A stretch of DNA of 64,000 bases from Pseudomonadota bacterium. Its GTDB lineage: Bacteria; Desulfobacterota; Binatia; Binatales; Binataceae. The notes beneath the pieces are model-generated. The model made no database searches and was not told the DNA's origin. It saw only the letters and a list, made by a program, of their open reading frames with translations. Below, one piece after another: positions 36,677 to 46,908 of the stretch. The DNA lies in the NCBI GenBank assembly GCA_021324755.1, contig JAJPIL010000014.1, positions 186,001 to 250,000 of the forward strand. Reading direction: 5' to 3'. The position numbers and the translations under genes were made by a program. Numbering within the stretch: the first letter of the stretch is position 1; each line of letters begins with the position of its first letter.

Positions 36677-38323
36677 CTAAGCCTGGGCTTCTTCCGCGGT
36701 CGAGACGTCCTTTCTTGAAATCGAGGCGTCAGGACGTACGTTGTCCTTATATAGCTTGTACTCGATCGAGTCGATTAACGCCTGCCAGCTGGCTTCGAGC
36801 ACGTTATGGGATACTCCAACCGTGGTCCAGCGTCGCTGGCCGTCGGTCGATTCGATAAGTACTCTTACCCGCGCGGCGGTTCCGACGCCGTTATCCAGCA
36901 CGCGCACCTTGTAATCCGTAAGATGCATCGACTCAAGGCTCGGATAGTAAGGCATCAAGGCCTTGCGCAAAGCCAAATCCAAGGCGTTAACCGGCCCATT
37001 GCCGACGGCGGACGTGCGAGAACGCCGGCCCTCCGGACCTTCGATCACGACGACGGCTTCGCTGAACGGCGCTTGCTCCTCGTGCCATTTGTCGTCGAAG
37101 ACCCGGAAGCTCACGAAGTGGAAGTAAGGTTGCGCCAGTATGCCCATCGCCCGAACCATCATAAGCTCAAATGAGGCCTCAGCGCCCTCGAACACGTAGC
37201 CTTGCGCTTCGAGTTTTTTAAGCTGCTCTAAGAGAAGCGCCGTTTTGGCTTCGTCCTGCTCTAGATCGATGCCGAATTCGCGAGCTTTATAGACGATGTT
37301 GGCTCGACCGGAGAGGTCGGACAACAGGACGCGGCGGTGATTGCCGACCGCCTGCGGGTCAATGTGCTCGTAAGTGCGCGTGTTGCGCTGCACGGCCGAG
37401 ACGTGAATTCCAGCCTTGTGGGCGAAGGCGCTGCGGCCGACGAACGGTTGGCGCGCAAGCGGTGTTAAATTCGCCACCTCGTAAACCGTCATCGAAACGT
37501 CTCGCAAGCGCTTAAGCCTTTCGGCTCCTACGCAATGGAAACCCAGCTTGAGCTCCAAGTTTGCGATAATCGACACGAGATTGGCGTTGCCGCACCGTTC
37601 GCCGATCCCGTTGATCGTCCCCTGCACATGGCGGACGCCGGCGGCGACGGCCGCTAAACTGTTGGCCACCGCCGTTTCGCAGTCGTTATGGCAATGGATG
37701 CCCAAAGCGCACTTGACCGCCTCTCGCGCGGCCTTGACGCCCGCCTCGATCTCATGAGGGAGCCTGCCGCCATTGGTATCGCACAGGCAGATCACGTCAG
37801 CGCCGGCCTGTTCGGCGGCTTTGATACAGCGCAATGTGAAGTCTCGGTTGTTGGCAAGACCGTCGAAAAAGTGCTCGGCATCGAAGATCACTTCGTCCAC
37901 GTGGCGCTTTAGAAAACTTATCGTGTCGGCGATCACGTCGAGATTTGCCTGCTCGCTGATTCTCAGCGCCTCGAGCACATGCAGATCCCAGGTTTTGCCG
38001 ACTACCGTAGCCACGGGCGTTTCGGCTCTTAGCAGCAACTCGAGGTTGCGATCCTCGCTTGCCTTTAGGTTGGCGCGCCGAGTCGACCCGAAGGCAGCGA
38101 TTTTAGCGTGGCGCAGGCTACATTTTTTTATTTCTTCGAAAAACGCAGCATCGCGCTCGTTCGAGCCTGGCCATCCGCCCTCGATGTAATCGATTCCCAG
38201 CTCGTCCAGCAGCTGGGCGATTCGGACTTTGTCGGCAACCGTTAGCGAGACCTCTTCAGATTGACATCCGTCGCGTAGCGTTGTGTCGTACGTGTAAACT
38301 TTTTCTCTGTCCTCGGTTGCCAT
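36677..38323 (-). CDS. cimA: (R)-citramalate synthase, 548 aa
   Basis: Condenses pyruvate and acetyl-CoA to citramalate, giving 2-oxobutyrate for isoleucine without threonine deaminase. The N-terminal LeuA-like TIM barrel has [17 protein letters not shown] and [18 protein letters not shown]. The C-terminal regulatory domain (about residues 400-530) contains [19 protein letters not shown] and ends in a lysine- and serine-rich tail. Length (about 550) and the [16 protein letters not shown] stretch fit CimA rather than isopropylmalate synthase. ATG 38323 overlaps the lysC stop (TGATG); the GTG one codon earlier is also possible. Confidence 0.93.
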   Translation of the reverse strand: MATEDREKVYTYDTTLRDGCQSEEVSLTVADKVRIAQLLDELGIDYIEGGWPGSNERDAAFFEEIKKCSLRHAKIAAFGSTRRANLKASEDRNLELLLRAETPVATVVGKTWDLHVLEALRISEQANLDVIADTISFLKRHVDEVIFDAEHFFDGLANNRDFTLRCIKAAEQAGADVICLCDTNGGRLPHEIEAGVKAAREAVKCALGIHCHNDCETAVANSLAAVAAGVRHVQGTINGIGERCGNANLVSIIANLELKLGFHCVGAERLKRLRDVSMTVYEVANLTPLARQPFVGRSAFAHKAGIHVSAVQRNTRTYEHIDPQAVGNHRRVLLSDLSGRANIVYKAREFGIDLEQDEAKTALLLEQLKKLEAQGYVFEGAEASFELMMVRAMGILAQPYFHFVSFRVFDDKWHEEQAPFSEAVVVIEGPEGRRSRTSAVGNGPVNALDLALRKALMPYYPSLESMHLTDYKVRVLDNGVGTAARVRVLIESTDGQRRWTTVGVSHNVLEASWQALIDSIEYKLYKDNVRPDASISRKDVSTAEEAQA

Positions 38324-39567
38324 CACGCATCCCCTTTTTGCGCAGTCTTTGGCGAGCCGGTGCCGAAAAATTCCTCATGGAGGACTCGCACCGCAAGTTC
38401 CCCATACTTTACGTTCACCACGGCGGAAATTTTGATTTCCGAAGTCGCTATCATTTCTATGTTGATACCCTCTTTAGCTAGAGCCTCGAACATCCGCGCT
38501 GCCACGCCGGCGTGCGTTCGCATGCCACAGCCGACTACCGACACCTTGGCGACCTGCTCTTCGAACCTTACGCCGCTTGCCCCGATCTGAACGGCAACCT
38601 CGTTGACGATCGCTAGTGCGCGTGGCAGGTCGGAGCGAGCCACAGTAAAGGTCAAATCGGTGCGCCCGTCGGCACTGGCGTTCTGAATAATCATGTCCAC
38701 GACAATTCCAGCGGCCGCGATCGGTCCGAAGATCTTAGCGGCCAGTCCGGGGCGATCCTCAACGCCGGTAAGCGTTATCTTGCTCTGGTTGCGGTCGAGC
38801 GTGACCCCCGAGACGAGCACGCTCTCCATTGCTTCGTTTTCTTCCACGACCATCGTTCCAGGAGTATCAGAAAAGCTCGATAAAACCATCAGCGGCACCT
38901 TATAGCGTTTTGCGAGCTCCACGGAGCGGGCCTGGAGCACCTTTGCCCCCGAGCCTGCCAATTCGAGCATTTCATCGTACGTGATACGGCTTAGCTTGCG
39001 CGCGTTAGGGCAAATCGTAGGATCGGCCGTGAAGACACCCTCGACGTCCGTATAGATTTCGCAACGATCGGCGCGCAAGGCCGCGGCAAGAGCGACGGCG
39101 GTCAGGTCGGAGGCTCCTCGGCCCAGCGTGGTGATATTGCCGTGCGAATCAATTCCCTGATAGCCCGCCGCAACTACGATATTACCCTCGTCAAGAGCCT
39201 GCAAGACGCGTCGTACGTCAATCGAGCGAATCTTGGCGCGGCCGTGGTTGGAGTCGGTTCTGAGGCGCAATTGGTGAGCCAAAAATGATACGGCCGGCAG
39301 ACCCATCGCCTGAAGCCTTATAGCAAGCAAGGCGGCAGAGACCTGTTCGCCGGTCGATACCAACACGTCCGTCTCCCTTGGACTCGGGTTGGTGCCCAGT
39401 TGCGAGGCGAGGCTAAAAAGCCTATCGGTCTCGCCCGCCATCGCCGACACCACCACTACTACCCGGTCGCCGCCGAGCACGGTTTTTCGCACGCGCTCGG
39501 CCACGGCCTTGATCCTTTCGATTGAGCCGACCGAAGTTCCACCGTACTTTTGTACGATCAGTGCCAC
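38323..39567 (-). CDS. lysC: Aspartate kinase, 414 aa
   Basis: Phosphorylates aspartate at the entry to lysine, threonine and methionine synthesis. The N-terminal motif [15 protein letters not shown], the [16 protein letters not shown] segment and two C-terminal ACT domains ([12 protein letters not shown] and [20 protein letters not shown]) are present. The ACT domains imply feedback by Lys and/or Thr. The frame is open upstream to 39609, but GTG 39567 ([10 protein letters not shown]) has GAGG before it and gives the standard N-terminus. It is coupled to cimA, placing two entry enzymes of aspartate- and pyruvate-family amino acids together. Confidence 0.95.
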   Translation of the reverse strand: MALIVQKYGGTSVGSIERIKAVAERVRKTVLGGDRVVVVVSAMAGETDRLFSLASQLGTNPSPRETDVLVSTGEQVSAALLAIRLQAMGLPAVSFLAHQLRLRTDSNHGRAKIRSIDVRRVLQALDEGNIVVAAGYQGIDSHGNITTLGRGASDLTAVALAAALRADRCEIYTDVEGVFTADPTICPNARKLSRITYDEMLELAGSGAKVLQARSVELAKRYKVPLMVLSSFSDTPGTMVVEENEAMESVLVSGVTLDRNQSKITLTGVEDRPGLAAKIFGPIAAAGIVVDMIIQNASADGRTDLTFTVARSDLPRALAIVNEVAVQIGASGVRFEEQVAKVSVVGCGMRTHAGVAARMFEALAKEGINIEMIATSEIKISAVVNVKYGELAVRVLHEEFFGTGSPKTAQKGDA

Positions 39568-39644
39568 CTTTGCCTCACTTGCGTCCGGAGCCTTCGGAGC
39601 AAAGTTCACGCGTGATAACGGTTATTGGTCGTAGGACGCTTCTC

Positions 39645-40145
39645 TCAACTCGACGCTTCACCTTGTTCCGACCGAGCGACGAGAAAGCAGCGTTCCAAGT
39701 CATGCAGAATTCTTACGTAGGTGTCGCCGCGCGCATTGAGCTCGATGCGTCTTACGCTTCCGCCCTCGAATCCGATCTTGACCTCGAGGCAATTAAGTTC
39801 GTCGGCTTCGCGCAGTCGCTCGAACCATTCCACCGCCGAAACGCCAGAGGAGAAGAGATAGTCGCGTAAACCCAGCTCCTCCAGTCCGATTTCGTCAAGG
39901 CGATAAAGGTCTATATGGTACAATGGCAGGCGGCCGAAATGCTCCTGGATGATAATGAATGTCGGGCTTAGGATGTCTTGTTCTGGCAAGCTAAGCCCTT
40001 TGGCTAAGCCTTTTACGAAGCACGTCTTGCCGGCTCCGAGGTCGCCGGTAAGCGCGATTATCTCACCGCCCTTTAGCAGAGAACCGAGCCGCCGTCCCAA
40101 ATTTTTAGTGTCGCGAGGGGCGCGGCTATAAACGATAAGCTTCAT
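39645..40145 (-). CDS. tsaE: tRNA t6A synthesis ATPase TsaE, 166 aa
   Basis: ATPase partner of TsaB/TsaD for the t6A37 modification of ANN-decoding tRNAs. The P-loop is LTGDLGAGKTCFVKGLA (about residue 33), followed by SPTFIIIQEH and YHIDLYRLD, both typical of this family. The ATG at 40145 gives the standard N-terminus; an open TTG extension lies upstream. It is positioned after the nnr gene with a 68-bp gap, the arrangement seen in many bacteria. Its product is the substrate of MtaB encoded further left. Confidence 0.95.
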   Translation of the reverse strand: MKLIVYSRAPRDTKNLGRRLGSLLKGGEIIALTGDLGAGKTCFVKGLAKGLSLPEQDILSPTFIIIQEHFGRLPLYHIDLYRLDEIGLEELGLRDYLFSSGVSAVEWFERLREADELNCLEVKIGFEGGSVRRIELNARGDTYVRILHDLERCFLVARSEQGEASS

Positions 40146-40213
40146 TGTTTGACTTCTAAAAATACCGTTTTTGGGTTTCCCGACTTTAAGACACCTGTTA
40201 ATTTTAACAAGTT

Positions 40214-41776
40214 TTAACAAGCTTGTGCCGCCACTGCGGCAAGCGCGCGCGGCAACTCTTCGATAACGTCTCCGGCCGTAAAGCCTATTGGCGCAAGGTT
40301 TTTAGCCAAGCGGTCGGCAGCGTAGCCATGCACGAACACTCCAAGCGCCATCGCCTCGAGCGGCTTTAGCCTTTGCGCCAAAAGTCCGCCCAGAACGCCA
40401 GACAGCACGTCACCCATGCCGGGCGTGCCCATCCCAGGGTTTCCGGTGGAATTTACGAGCACGGTCCCGTCCGGAGCAGCGATTACCGAGCGCGCCCCTT
40501 TGAGCAGGACAATAGCGCCCGTCTCTTCGCTAAGTCGACGCGCGGCTCCGATCCGGTTGGCATTGATCTGCTCGGTAGAACAAGCAAGTAGACGGCCCAT
40601 CTCGCCAGGATGAGGCGTCAGAAGCACGGGACCCGCGGCTTTTCTTAGTAGACGAGGGCCGAGCGCGGCTAAAACATTCAGTCCGTCAGCGTCGATGACG
40701 AGCGGGCGCGCTGGGCTGCAGAATTCCTCGACCAGCGCTGCGACAAGTTCCTGAGTATCGGAGCTAACTCCGATGCCAGGTCCGACTACAAAAACATTCT
40801 TGCCGGTGCCAACCTCTCGCAATCGTTCGATTGTATGACGGCCATCGAAGTGGCCGTCACGTTCTGGCATCGGCTCGGCCATAAGTTCGGGATAAACGAT
40901 CGTTAATCCCGGCAGAGCTCCTTCCGGGTACGCTACGGTGACCAGTCCCGCCCCGATTCGTAGCGCTCCACGTGCGGCCAAAACCGCGGCGCCCGCCTTG
41001 CCGCGGCTCCCCGCGATGATCAGCGGGTGTCCGAACAAGCCCTTATGGGCGTTCGTCGGTCGTGGCGATATAGCAGGTCTTACGTCGTCCGCCTCGAGGA
41101 AACGGCCTTTAGGCGCGATCTCGTCGAGAGCCTGTGGGGCAAATCCAATATCTACTATTTCGAGCCGGCCACAATAGTCCGCGCCCGGGTAACTGACATG
41201 GCCGAACTTCGCAAGCCCGAAGGTCACCGTCAACGAGGCCCGTACCGCGATGCCCATGATCGCGCCCGTGTCCGCATTAACTCCGGAGGGTATATCGACC
41301 GCTACTACAGGAACTTTTGCCTCGTTAATCAGGCCGATAGCTCGCGCTGCTAATCCTTCTACATTTGCGTTGAGACCGGTTCCGAAAATGGCGTCGATTA
41401 TCAGTGAGGCAGACGTCACTACAGAAGTGAGAGCGGGTTCGTCAGTGGCCTCGATTAGCCTGGCATCAGTCTGGCGCAATTCGTAAAGCGCTCGAGCGGC
41501 GTCGCCTTTGATCTGCTCTGATTTTGCAAGCAGGATGACGTCGACTGTGGCTCCTTGCTGACGCAGCCGTCGCGCAGCAACCATTCCGTCGCCGCCGTTG
41601 TTGCCTCGCCCAGCTATGACTTTGACCGTTCCTGAAAGTGTTTCGGGCCAATTGCGGACACACGCCTGCGCTACAGCTTCGCCAGCGTTGGTCATGAGTT
41701 GGTAGGACGGTACTCCATATTTTTGCTGGCTTAGCCGGTCAAGTTCGCGGCTTTCGAGCACACTTAGCAGTTTCAC
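40214..41776 (-). CDS. nnr: Bifunctional NAD(P)H-hydrate epimerase/dehydratase, 520 aa
   Basis: Repairs damaged NADH and NADPH hydrates. The N-terminal YjeF_N epimerase domain (about 1-215) shows GRGNNGGDGMVAARRL and PSGVNADTGAIMG. The C-terminal ADP-dependent dehydratase domain (about 225-515) shows HKGLFGHPLIIAGSRGKAGAA, LTPHPGEMGRL and GNPGMGTPGMGDVLSG. The start is GTG 41776. Some bacteria place acpS directly upstream of this gene; here there is only a 225-bp gap before pdxJ and no acpS. Confidence 0.95.
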   Translation of the reverse strand: MKLLSVLESRELDRLSQQKYGVPSYQLMTNAGEAVAQACVRNWPETLSGTVKVIAGRGNNGGDGMVAARRLRQQGATVDVILLAKSEQIKGDAARALYELRQTDARLIEATDEPALTSVVTSASLIIDAIFGTGLNANVEGLAARAIGLINEAKVPVVAVDIPSGVNADTGAIMGIAVRASLTVTFGLAKFGHVSYPGADYCGRLEIVDIGFAPQALDEIAPKGRFLEADDVRPAISPRPTNAHKGLFGHPLIIAGSRGKAGAAVLAARGALRIGAGLVTVAYPEGALPGLTIVYPELMAEPMPERDGHFDGRHTIERLREVGTGKNVFVVGPGIGVSSDTQELVAALVEEFCSPARPLVIDADGLNVLAALGPRLLRKAAGPVLLTPHPGEMGRLLACSTEQINANRIGAARRLSEETGAIVLLKGARSVIAAPDGTVLVNSTGNPGMGTPGMGDVLSGVLGGLLAQRLKPLEAMALGVFVHGYAADRLAKNLAPIGFTAGDVIEELPRALAAVAAQAC

Positions 41777-42001
41777 GGAGGTCCCACGGAAAGCATAAGT
41801 TCAAAGCGCAACCGTCGACGTCTAAAAAGCCTAGCACAGCTTCGGAGCGCGTGCATGGGATGAGAATTGCGCTTGGGCAGGGTGTCGCCGCTTATGGGGC
41901 GCCTTTGACGCTCAGGTAGATTGTGCCTGACGTTTGATAGGACACCAGCCAACCGGACAGGTAAAGTTCTACGAAAGCGTTAAAAGAGATACGCAGTTTT
42001 A

Positions 42002-42820
42002 TTAATTTGTGCTTGCGGCTAGCTTGCCGAGCCGTTTTGTTCGGCCCTGCGATTTGGCTTTCTCGATGAGCGTTTTCATTTCGCGCACAGCCCGCGCCAT
42101 TCCGACCATCACAGCCCGGGCCACGATCGCGTGGCCGATATGAAGCCAATTGAGTCCCGGGAGCGCAGCCACGGGCATGACATTTCGGTAATTGAGACCG
42201 TGTCCGGCGTTTGGCCGAAGTCCAAGCGAGCGGGCTAGCTTGGCTGCCTGATTTAGCTTTTCAAGCTCGGCGCGAGTTGGCTCGCTAAGCTCGAGCTTCG
42301 CTCGACCCTTGGACGTTTGGTTTTCAGCGTCGCGGTCGGCCAAATTTGCATAAGTGCCGGTGTGAAGCTCCACGAATTCGACACCGAGTGCGGCAGCGGC
42401 CCTGATTTGTTCCGGCTCCGGGTCGATGAAAAGACTTATCTTGATACCGAGCTTGTGTAGATGCTCGACCATTGATTTTAGCCGCTCATGGACGCTCACC
42501 ACGTCGAGTCCGCCTTCGGTGGTAAGCTCCTCGCGCCGTTCGGGCACAAAACAAACCTCGTTTGGTCGGATTCGAGCTGCGATTTCCACCATCTCATCCA
42601 CTGGCGCAAGTTCCTGGTTTAGATGACCTTTGACGGCTTTGCGTAAACGCACGAGGTCGTCGTCTTGGATATGGCGGCGGTCCTCGCGCAGATGGAAGGT
42701 GATCGCATCCGCCCCACTTTTGAGCGCTGCCAAGGCGGCCTCCACCGGGTCTGGGTAACTCACCCGGCGGGCCTGGCGCAGTGTGGCGACGTGATCGACA
42801 TTAACGCCGAGTTTGACCAT
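42002..42820 (-). CDS. pdxJ: Pyridoxine 5'-phosphate synthase, 272 aa
   Basis: Closes the ring of vitamin B6 from 1-deoxyxylulose 5-phosphate and 3-amino-2-oxopropyl phosphate (DXP-dependent route). The N-terminus [16 protein letters not shown], the internal [14 protein letters not shown] and the late LNYRNVM and [10 protein letters not shown] phosphate-binding segments are present. The C-terminus is about 25 residues longer than usual and lysine-rich. It lies 15 bp after glmM on the same strand. Its product serves the PLP enzymes in the window, such as NifS, ThrC and AlaC. Confidence 0.96.
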   Translation of the reverse strand: MVKLGVNVDHVATLRQARRVSYPDPVEAALAALKSGADAITFHLREDRRHIQDDDLVRLRKAVKGHLNQELAPVDEMVEIAARIRPNEVCFVPERREELTTEGGLDVVSVHERLKSMVEHLHKLGIKISLFIDPEPEQIRAAAALGVEFVELHTGTYANLADRDAENQTSKGRAKLELSEPTRAELEKLNQAAKLARSLGLRPNAGHGLNYRNVMPVAALPGLNWLHIGHAIVARAVMVGMARAVREMKTLIEKAKSQGRTKRLGKLAASTN

Positions 42821-42835
42821 AGCGGCTTTAACGGA

Positions 42836-44233
42836 TCAGCTGGAATGAGTATCTTGGCCGAGAGCTTTTGCAATCGAGTCGGCCAGCTCGTCGGCAAGTA
42901 TAGCGATTTCGTCGGGATTTTCCCCTTCGAGCATCACGCGAGCGGCCATCTCGGTGCCGGAATAGCGCACGAGCAGTCGGCCGCGATTTCCGAGCTTGGC
43001 CTCGGCCGACATGATTTTGCGCGCAAGTTCAGGCATTTCAGAAAACGCGATTTTCTTCCTTACCGGCACGCTTCGGGTTACCTGAGGGACTCGCTGGATC
43101 ATTCGAAGCTGTTCCAGCGGTTTGCCGCTCTCCACCATATGGGCGACCACTAGCAGCGCGGTCATCAGGCCGTCCCCGGTGGTGGAGTAATCCATGAAGA
43201 TGATGTGTCCGGATTGTTCGCCTCCCAGATTATAGGAGTTTGCCAGCATTTCGCGCACCACGGCGGGATCGCCGACTTCGGTGCGAACCAACTTGATTCC
43301 GACCTCCGCCAGCGAGCGTTCTAAGCCTAGGTTGCTCATCACCGTTGCCACGACGGTGTTGTGCGCCAACGCTCCCGCGAGGGCCAGCTTGCGCCCCATC
43401 AGCGCCAGCACGTCGTCGCCATCGAACAGGCGTCCCTTAGCGTCCACTAGGATCACCCGGTCTGCGTCTCCGTCGAGTGCAACCCCAACGTCCGCACCGC
43501 TTTCGATTACGGTTTTTTGCAACAGTTGGGGATAAAGTGCGCCGCATTGATGGTTGATGTTCTTGCCGTCGGGATTCGTACCGACGCTCACGACCTCTGC
43601 TCCGAGTTCTTCGAACACCTCGGGGCCTACGCGATAAGCGGCTCCGTTTGCGCAGTCGATAGCGACCTTGAGGCCATCGAACGTGATTGTGCGCGGCAGA
43701 CAGGACTTGAGAAAGACCTGATAGCGGCCTAAGGCGTCGTCGATACGGGTGGCTTTGCCAATGCCGTCGACCGGGGCGCGATTAGACGCCAAGCGGCACC
43801 CATCGGCGACCAGTTCTTCGATTTGACGTTCCAGCTCGTCGTCAAGTTTAAAGCCCTGACTAGAAAAAAATTTGATCCCGTTGTCATAGAAGGGATTGTG
43901 AGAGGCAGATATCACAACTCCGGCGTCAGCTCTCATGCTGCGGGTGAGAAAAGCGATCCCTGGCGTCGGCATCGGTCCCACCAGCATTACGTCCACTCCC
44001 ATCGAGCAAATGCCCGAAGCCAGAGCTGTTTCGAGCATATAGCCCGAAAGCCGCGTATCCTTGCCGATCAGGATACGGTGGCGCCGATTTGAACTTTTCT
44101 TTACGACGTAAGCAAGCGCCTGACCTAGTTTAAGCGCTGTTTCGGGTGTAATCGGTTCACTGTTCGCGACGCCCCTTACGCCGTCGGTACCGAAAAGTCT
44201 GCGCACTTTTATGGACGCGTTGTCTGTACTCAC
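42836..44233 (-). CDS. glmM: Phosphoglucosamine mutase, 465 aa
   Basis: Converts glucosamine-6-phosphate to glucosamine-1-phosphate for peptidoglycan and lipopolysaccharide. The N-terminal FGTDGVRG, the phosphoserine loop VISASHNPFYDNG, the metal loop ALDGDADRVILVD and the C-terminal VRYSGTEMAARVMLEG are intact. The start is GTG 44233, overlapping the ybbR stop as GTGA. It is third in the cdaA-ybbR-glmM set, conserved in many bacteria, where c-di-AMP synthase and GlmM are functionally linked. Confidence 0.97.
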   Translation of the reverse strand: MSTDNASIKVRRLFGTDGVRGVANSEPITPETALKLGQALAYVVKKSSNRRHRILIGKDTRLSGYMLETALASGICSMGVDVMLVGPMPTPGIAFLTRSMRADAGVVISASHNPFYDNGIKFFSSQGFKLDDELERQIEELVADGCRLASNRAPVDGIGKATRIDDALGRYQVFLKSCLPRTITFDGLKVAIDCANGAAYRVGPEVFEELGAEVVSVGTNPDGKNINHQCGALYPQLLQKTVIESGADVGVALDGDADRVILVDAKGRLFDGDDVLALMGRKLALAGALAHNTVVATVMSNLGLERSLAEVGIKLVRTEVGDPAVVREMLANSYNLGGEQSGHIIFMDYSTTGDGLMTALLVVAHMVESGKPLEQLRMIQRVPQVTRSVPVRKKIAFSEMPELARKIMSAEAKLGNRGRLLVRYSGTEMAARVMLEGENPDEIAILADELADSIAKALGQDTHSS

Positions 44234-45180
44234 CGTGCCCCTAGCTCCCTGAGCCTTGCGTGATACATGCGAAGATGAACACTGTCCGGCTTTTCCTCTA
44301 GCAGTTCAAATCCTTCCGGCAGATCGATGATTACCGGCAGTTCATAGCTTCCGGGTCCCATGTCGTCGTGTATTTCGACATAGGCTGCCTGCGCCAGGTC
44401 GAGCGACGTTAGGTGGCGGGCAGGGCCCCGCACTTTGACGTCGACCTTGCGCGGGTAAAGCGTGAAGCGGTAACGCGCGCCTCTTACGTGAATGGGCAAA
44501 TTGCGAAATTCTCGCTCGGCAACGATCTCATGGACCGTGACCGTGGCTAGCACCTCTTCGGTGGAAACTTTAAGCAGTCCACCGGGATTAACCAAGCGCA
44601 CTGTTCGTGTGACGTCCTTGGTCGCGTTTTCTACACTAAACGGTTCGGTCTGGATGCTCTTGAGTTTATCGAGGTCACGCTTCGGACCAGTGACCGTGAC
44701 CGAGGGCGGCGACAGGGCGATCGAGCCAATTCCGTAGTCTTTAGCGACCTGTCCCTGAATCATAAGCTGGACGGGCAAGGTGCGCGTGACCACGTGATCG
44801 ATATCGAGCACGATTTCCGAGGGCGAGATACGCGTAATCGTGACCTGGCGAGGAAGCGGGAACTGGGCTGGGGTTATGTCAAAATGGGCCAGGCCCGTAC
44901 CGACTCCTCGCAAGTCCAGTTGCAACGCCAATCGCTCCGGGTTCAATAGCGAGAGCAAGGTGCGAGGGCCATTTATCTGAAGCTCCACGGTGTCGGGATG
45001 AAAGTTGACGATCATCAAGCCGGCCGACAGCCCGACGTACCGCACCGGTACCTTCATCGTGATTTCAGCTTGCGGATTACCTACGTTTACGAAAAGCCAC
45101 AGGACGACGGCCAACAGCAGCGAGATGGCCCGCACGCCGAGGTTGCGCGTCAGCGCGGAGCGTAAATTACTTACCCGCAT
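44230..45180 (-). CDS. ybbR: YbbR-domain membrane protein (CdaR-like), 316 aa
   Basis: One N-terminal membrane anchor (ISLLLAVVLWLFVNVGNP, about residues 19-36) is followed by repeated YbbR beta-domains outside the membrane. Repeat units begin around VPVRYVGL, LPVQLMIQG and LPIHVRGA. In firmicutes the homologue CdaR binds and regulates the c-di-AMP synthase CdaA. It overlaps cdaA by 14 bp and glmM by four bases, so all three proteins should be made together. The regulatory role here is inferred from context. Confidence 0.9.
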   Translation of the reverse strand: MRVSNLRSALTRNLGVRAISLLLAVVLWLFVNVGNPQAEITMKVPVRYVGLSAGLMIVNFHPDTVELQINGPRTLLSLLNPERLALQLDLRGVGTGLAHFDITPAQFPLPRQVTITRISPSEIVLDIDHVVTRTLPVQLMIQGQVAKDYGIGSIALSPPSVTVTGPKRDLDKLKSIQTEPFSVENATKDVTRTVRLVNPGGLLKVSTEEVLATVTVHEIVAEREFRNLPIHVRGARYRFTLYPRKVDVKVRGPARHLTSLDLAQAAYVEIHDDMGPGSYELPVIIDLPEGFELLEEKPDSVHLRMYHARLRELGAR

Positions 45181-45976
45181 CGCGCTCCGGCCTTCTGAAC
45201 CATGAATGCCGGCCGGGAGTGGAAAAGCCCGGCAGCTCTCCTAGCATGGCACGCAGGTCCGCTGGCTCCAAGGGTGAGGTGAGCCGCCCACTGCGCGCAA
45301 CGGAAATTCGCCCCGTCTCTTCCGAGACCACGATTACAAAGGCGTCGGTTTGTTCGCTCAGTCCGAGGGCCGCCCGGTGACGAGTGCCCAGAGAGTGGCT
45401 TACGTCGGGATTCGTCGACAACGGAAGAACACACGCCGCGGCCAGTATCTCGTCTCCTCTAATGATCGCGGCGCCGTCGTGCAGGGGTGAGCCGGGCATA
45501 AAAATTGTTTCGAGCAACTCGGCCGTCAAACGGCCATTGATAGGTCGGCCTTTCTGTGCATACTCGGTCAGCCGTATCTCCTGTTCGACAGCCATCAGAC
45601 CGCCTATTCTGCGCGCTGACAGCCAAGCTGCCGCCTGGGTCAAAGCCTCGGTCGCTCCTGAGGAATAGATTCGCAACCCAAACAAGCCCGCGGCTCCGAC
45701 TTGCGTGAGAGCTAGTCGAATATCATCCTGAAAAAGGACGACTAAAATAACGATTAAAGAGCCAAAAAAATTACTTAAAAGCCAATTTAAGGTAAAAAGC
45801 CCTAGCGCCTGAGAAGCAACGTAGGCTACCGCGAGCACGCCGAATCCAAAGACCATTTGCATCGCTCGGGTACCGCGAATCAGTAAAGCGATCCGATAGA
45901 TGAGGTAGGCGACAATCAGGATGTCTACTACGTCCTGCCACCTCAGTTGAAATATCAAGCCGATATTTCGGTTCAT
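45167..45976 (-). CDS. cdaA: Diadenylate cyclase CdaA, 269 aa
   Basis: Makes cyclic di-AMP from two ATP. Three membrane segments lie in residues 15-85, followed by the DAC domain. It holds both catalytic motifs, DGA (Asp167-Gly-Ala) in SPLHDGAAIIRG and RHR (Arg199-His-Arg) in LGTRHRAALG. The ATG at 45976 overlaps the folP stop as ATGA. Order folP-cdaA-ybbR-glmM follows on the minus strand. Its presence beside lpxA-bearing, Gram-negative features fits deltaproteobacterial relatives. No c-di-AMP phosphodiesterase is in the window. Confidence 0.96.
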   Translation of the reverse strand: MNRNIGLIFQLRWQDVVDILIVAYLIYRIALLIRGTRAMQMVFGFGVLAVAYVASQALGLFTLNWLLSNFFGSLIVILVVLFQDDIRLALTQVGAAGLFGLRIYSSGATEALTQAAAWLSARRIGGLMAVEQEIRLTEYAQKGRPINGRLTAELLETIFMPGSPLHDGAAIIRGDEILAAACVLPLSTNPDVSHSLGTRHRAALGLSEQTDAFVIVVSEETGRISVARSGRLTSPLEPADLRAMLGELPGFSTPGRHSWFRRPERDAGK

Positions 45977-46908
45977 CGTATTCTGCGTGTAGCTGCTTTG
46001 GCCAAGGCCGCAGCCATCTTAATCGTTGCAACCGTTGGTGCTACGTCGTGCACGCGGACAATTGAGGCACCGTTGAAAATCGCTATTGCCGCTGCCGCTG
46101 CGCTTCCCATTAGAAGCTGCTCTGGGCTTGCTCCACTGAGCGTTCTTACGAAGCTTTTACGCGATACGCCTACCAGCACCGGATAGCCGAGTTCGACGAT
46201 GCTCGGCAGAGCGACTAACAACTTAAGATTATGGCCGAGTGTTTTCGCAAAACCGATGCCAGGGTCTAATATGATACGCGAACGCTTGACTCCTGCCTCG
46301 AGAGCACGCTCTGATGCGTGCGCCAAAGCGTTTTTTACCTCGCCGATCAAGTCCCGATATCGCGCCATTCGCGCCATTGTAGCCGGCGTCCCCCGCATAT
46401 GCATTATCACCAGACCCGCATCAAAGCGTGCCACAGTTCGTGCCATCGCCGGGTCGAAGCTCAAGCCACTCACGTCGTTGATAATCGAAGCGCCCTCGGC
46501 CAGAACCGCCTCGGCCACTGAGGCTTTGCGCGTGTCTACGGAGATTGGACATCCAAGCTTTGGCTGAAGCGCCCGGATCACCGGCAATATACGCCGCAAT
46601 TCCTCGTCGGCCGGCACCTCCGCCGCGCCCGGACGTGTGGATTCGCCACCGATATCGATAATGCTCGCCCCTTCGGCCTCCATTTTTATCGCATGGTCTA
46701 CGGCTTTTGACGGATCTAGGTACCTTCCGCCGTCAGAAAATGAATCAGGTGTCACGTTTAGGATGCCCATCACGGCTGGGAGTCGAATCACGGTACGGCC
46801 TTTAAGATAAAGCAGGCGAGGCTGTTGCCGCCGCGGGCCATGCGGACTGCTCGGCGTAGCTTCCAGGGAAAGCAAAGTGGGCTTTTTGTGGACGGTCGTA
46901 GCAGCCAT
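45973..46908 (-). CDS. folP: Dihydropteroate synthase, 311 aa
   Basis: Condenses p-aminobenzoate with the pterin pyrophosphate in folate synthesis. Landmarks include MGILNVTPDSFSDGG, IDIGGESTRPGA, INDVSGLSFDPAMA, IILDPGIGFAKTLGHN and the late IVRVHDVAPT. The start ATG 46908 has AGGGA before it. The frame continues upstream to 47073, but that part is cysteine-rich and unlike the family. A 40-residue N-terminal extension rich in Pro and Arg remains even with this start. It is followed directly by cdaA. Confidence 0.95.
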   Translation of the reverse strand: MAATTVHKKPTLLSLEATPSSPHGPRRQQPRLLYLKGRTVIRLPAVMGILNVTPDSFSDGGRYLDPSKAVDHAIKMEAEGASIIDIGGESTRPGAAEVPADEELRRILPVIRALQPKLGCPISVDTRKASVAEAVLAEGASIINDVSGLSFDPAMARTVARFDAGLVIMHMRGTPATMARMARYRDLIGEVKNALAHASERALEAGVKRSRIILDPGIGFAKTLGHNLKLLVALPSIVELGYPVLVGVSRKSFVRTLSGASPEQLLMGSAAAAAIAIFNGASIVRVHDVAPTVATIKMAAALAKAATRRIR

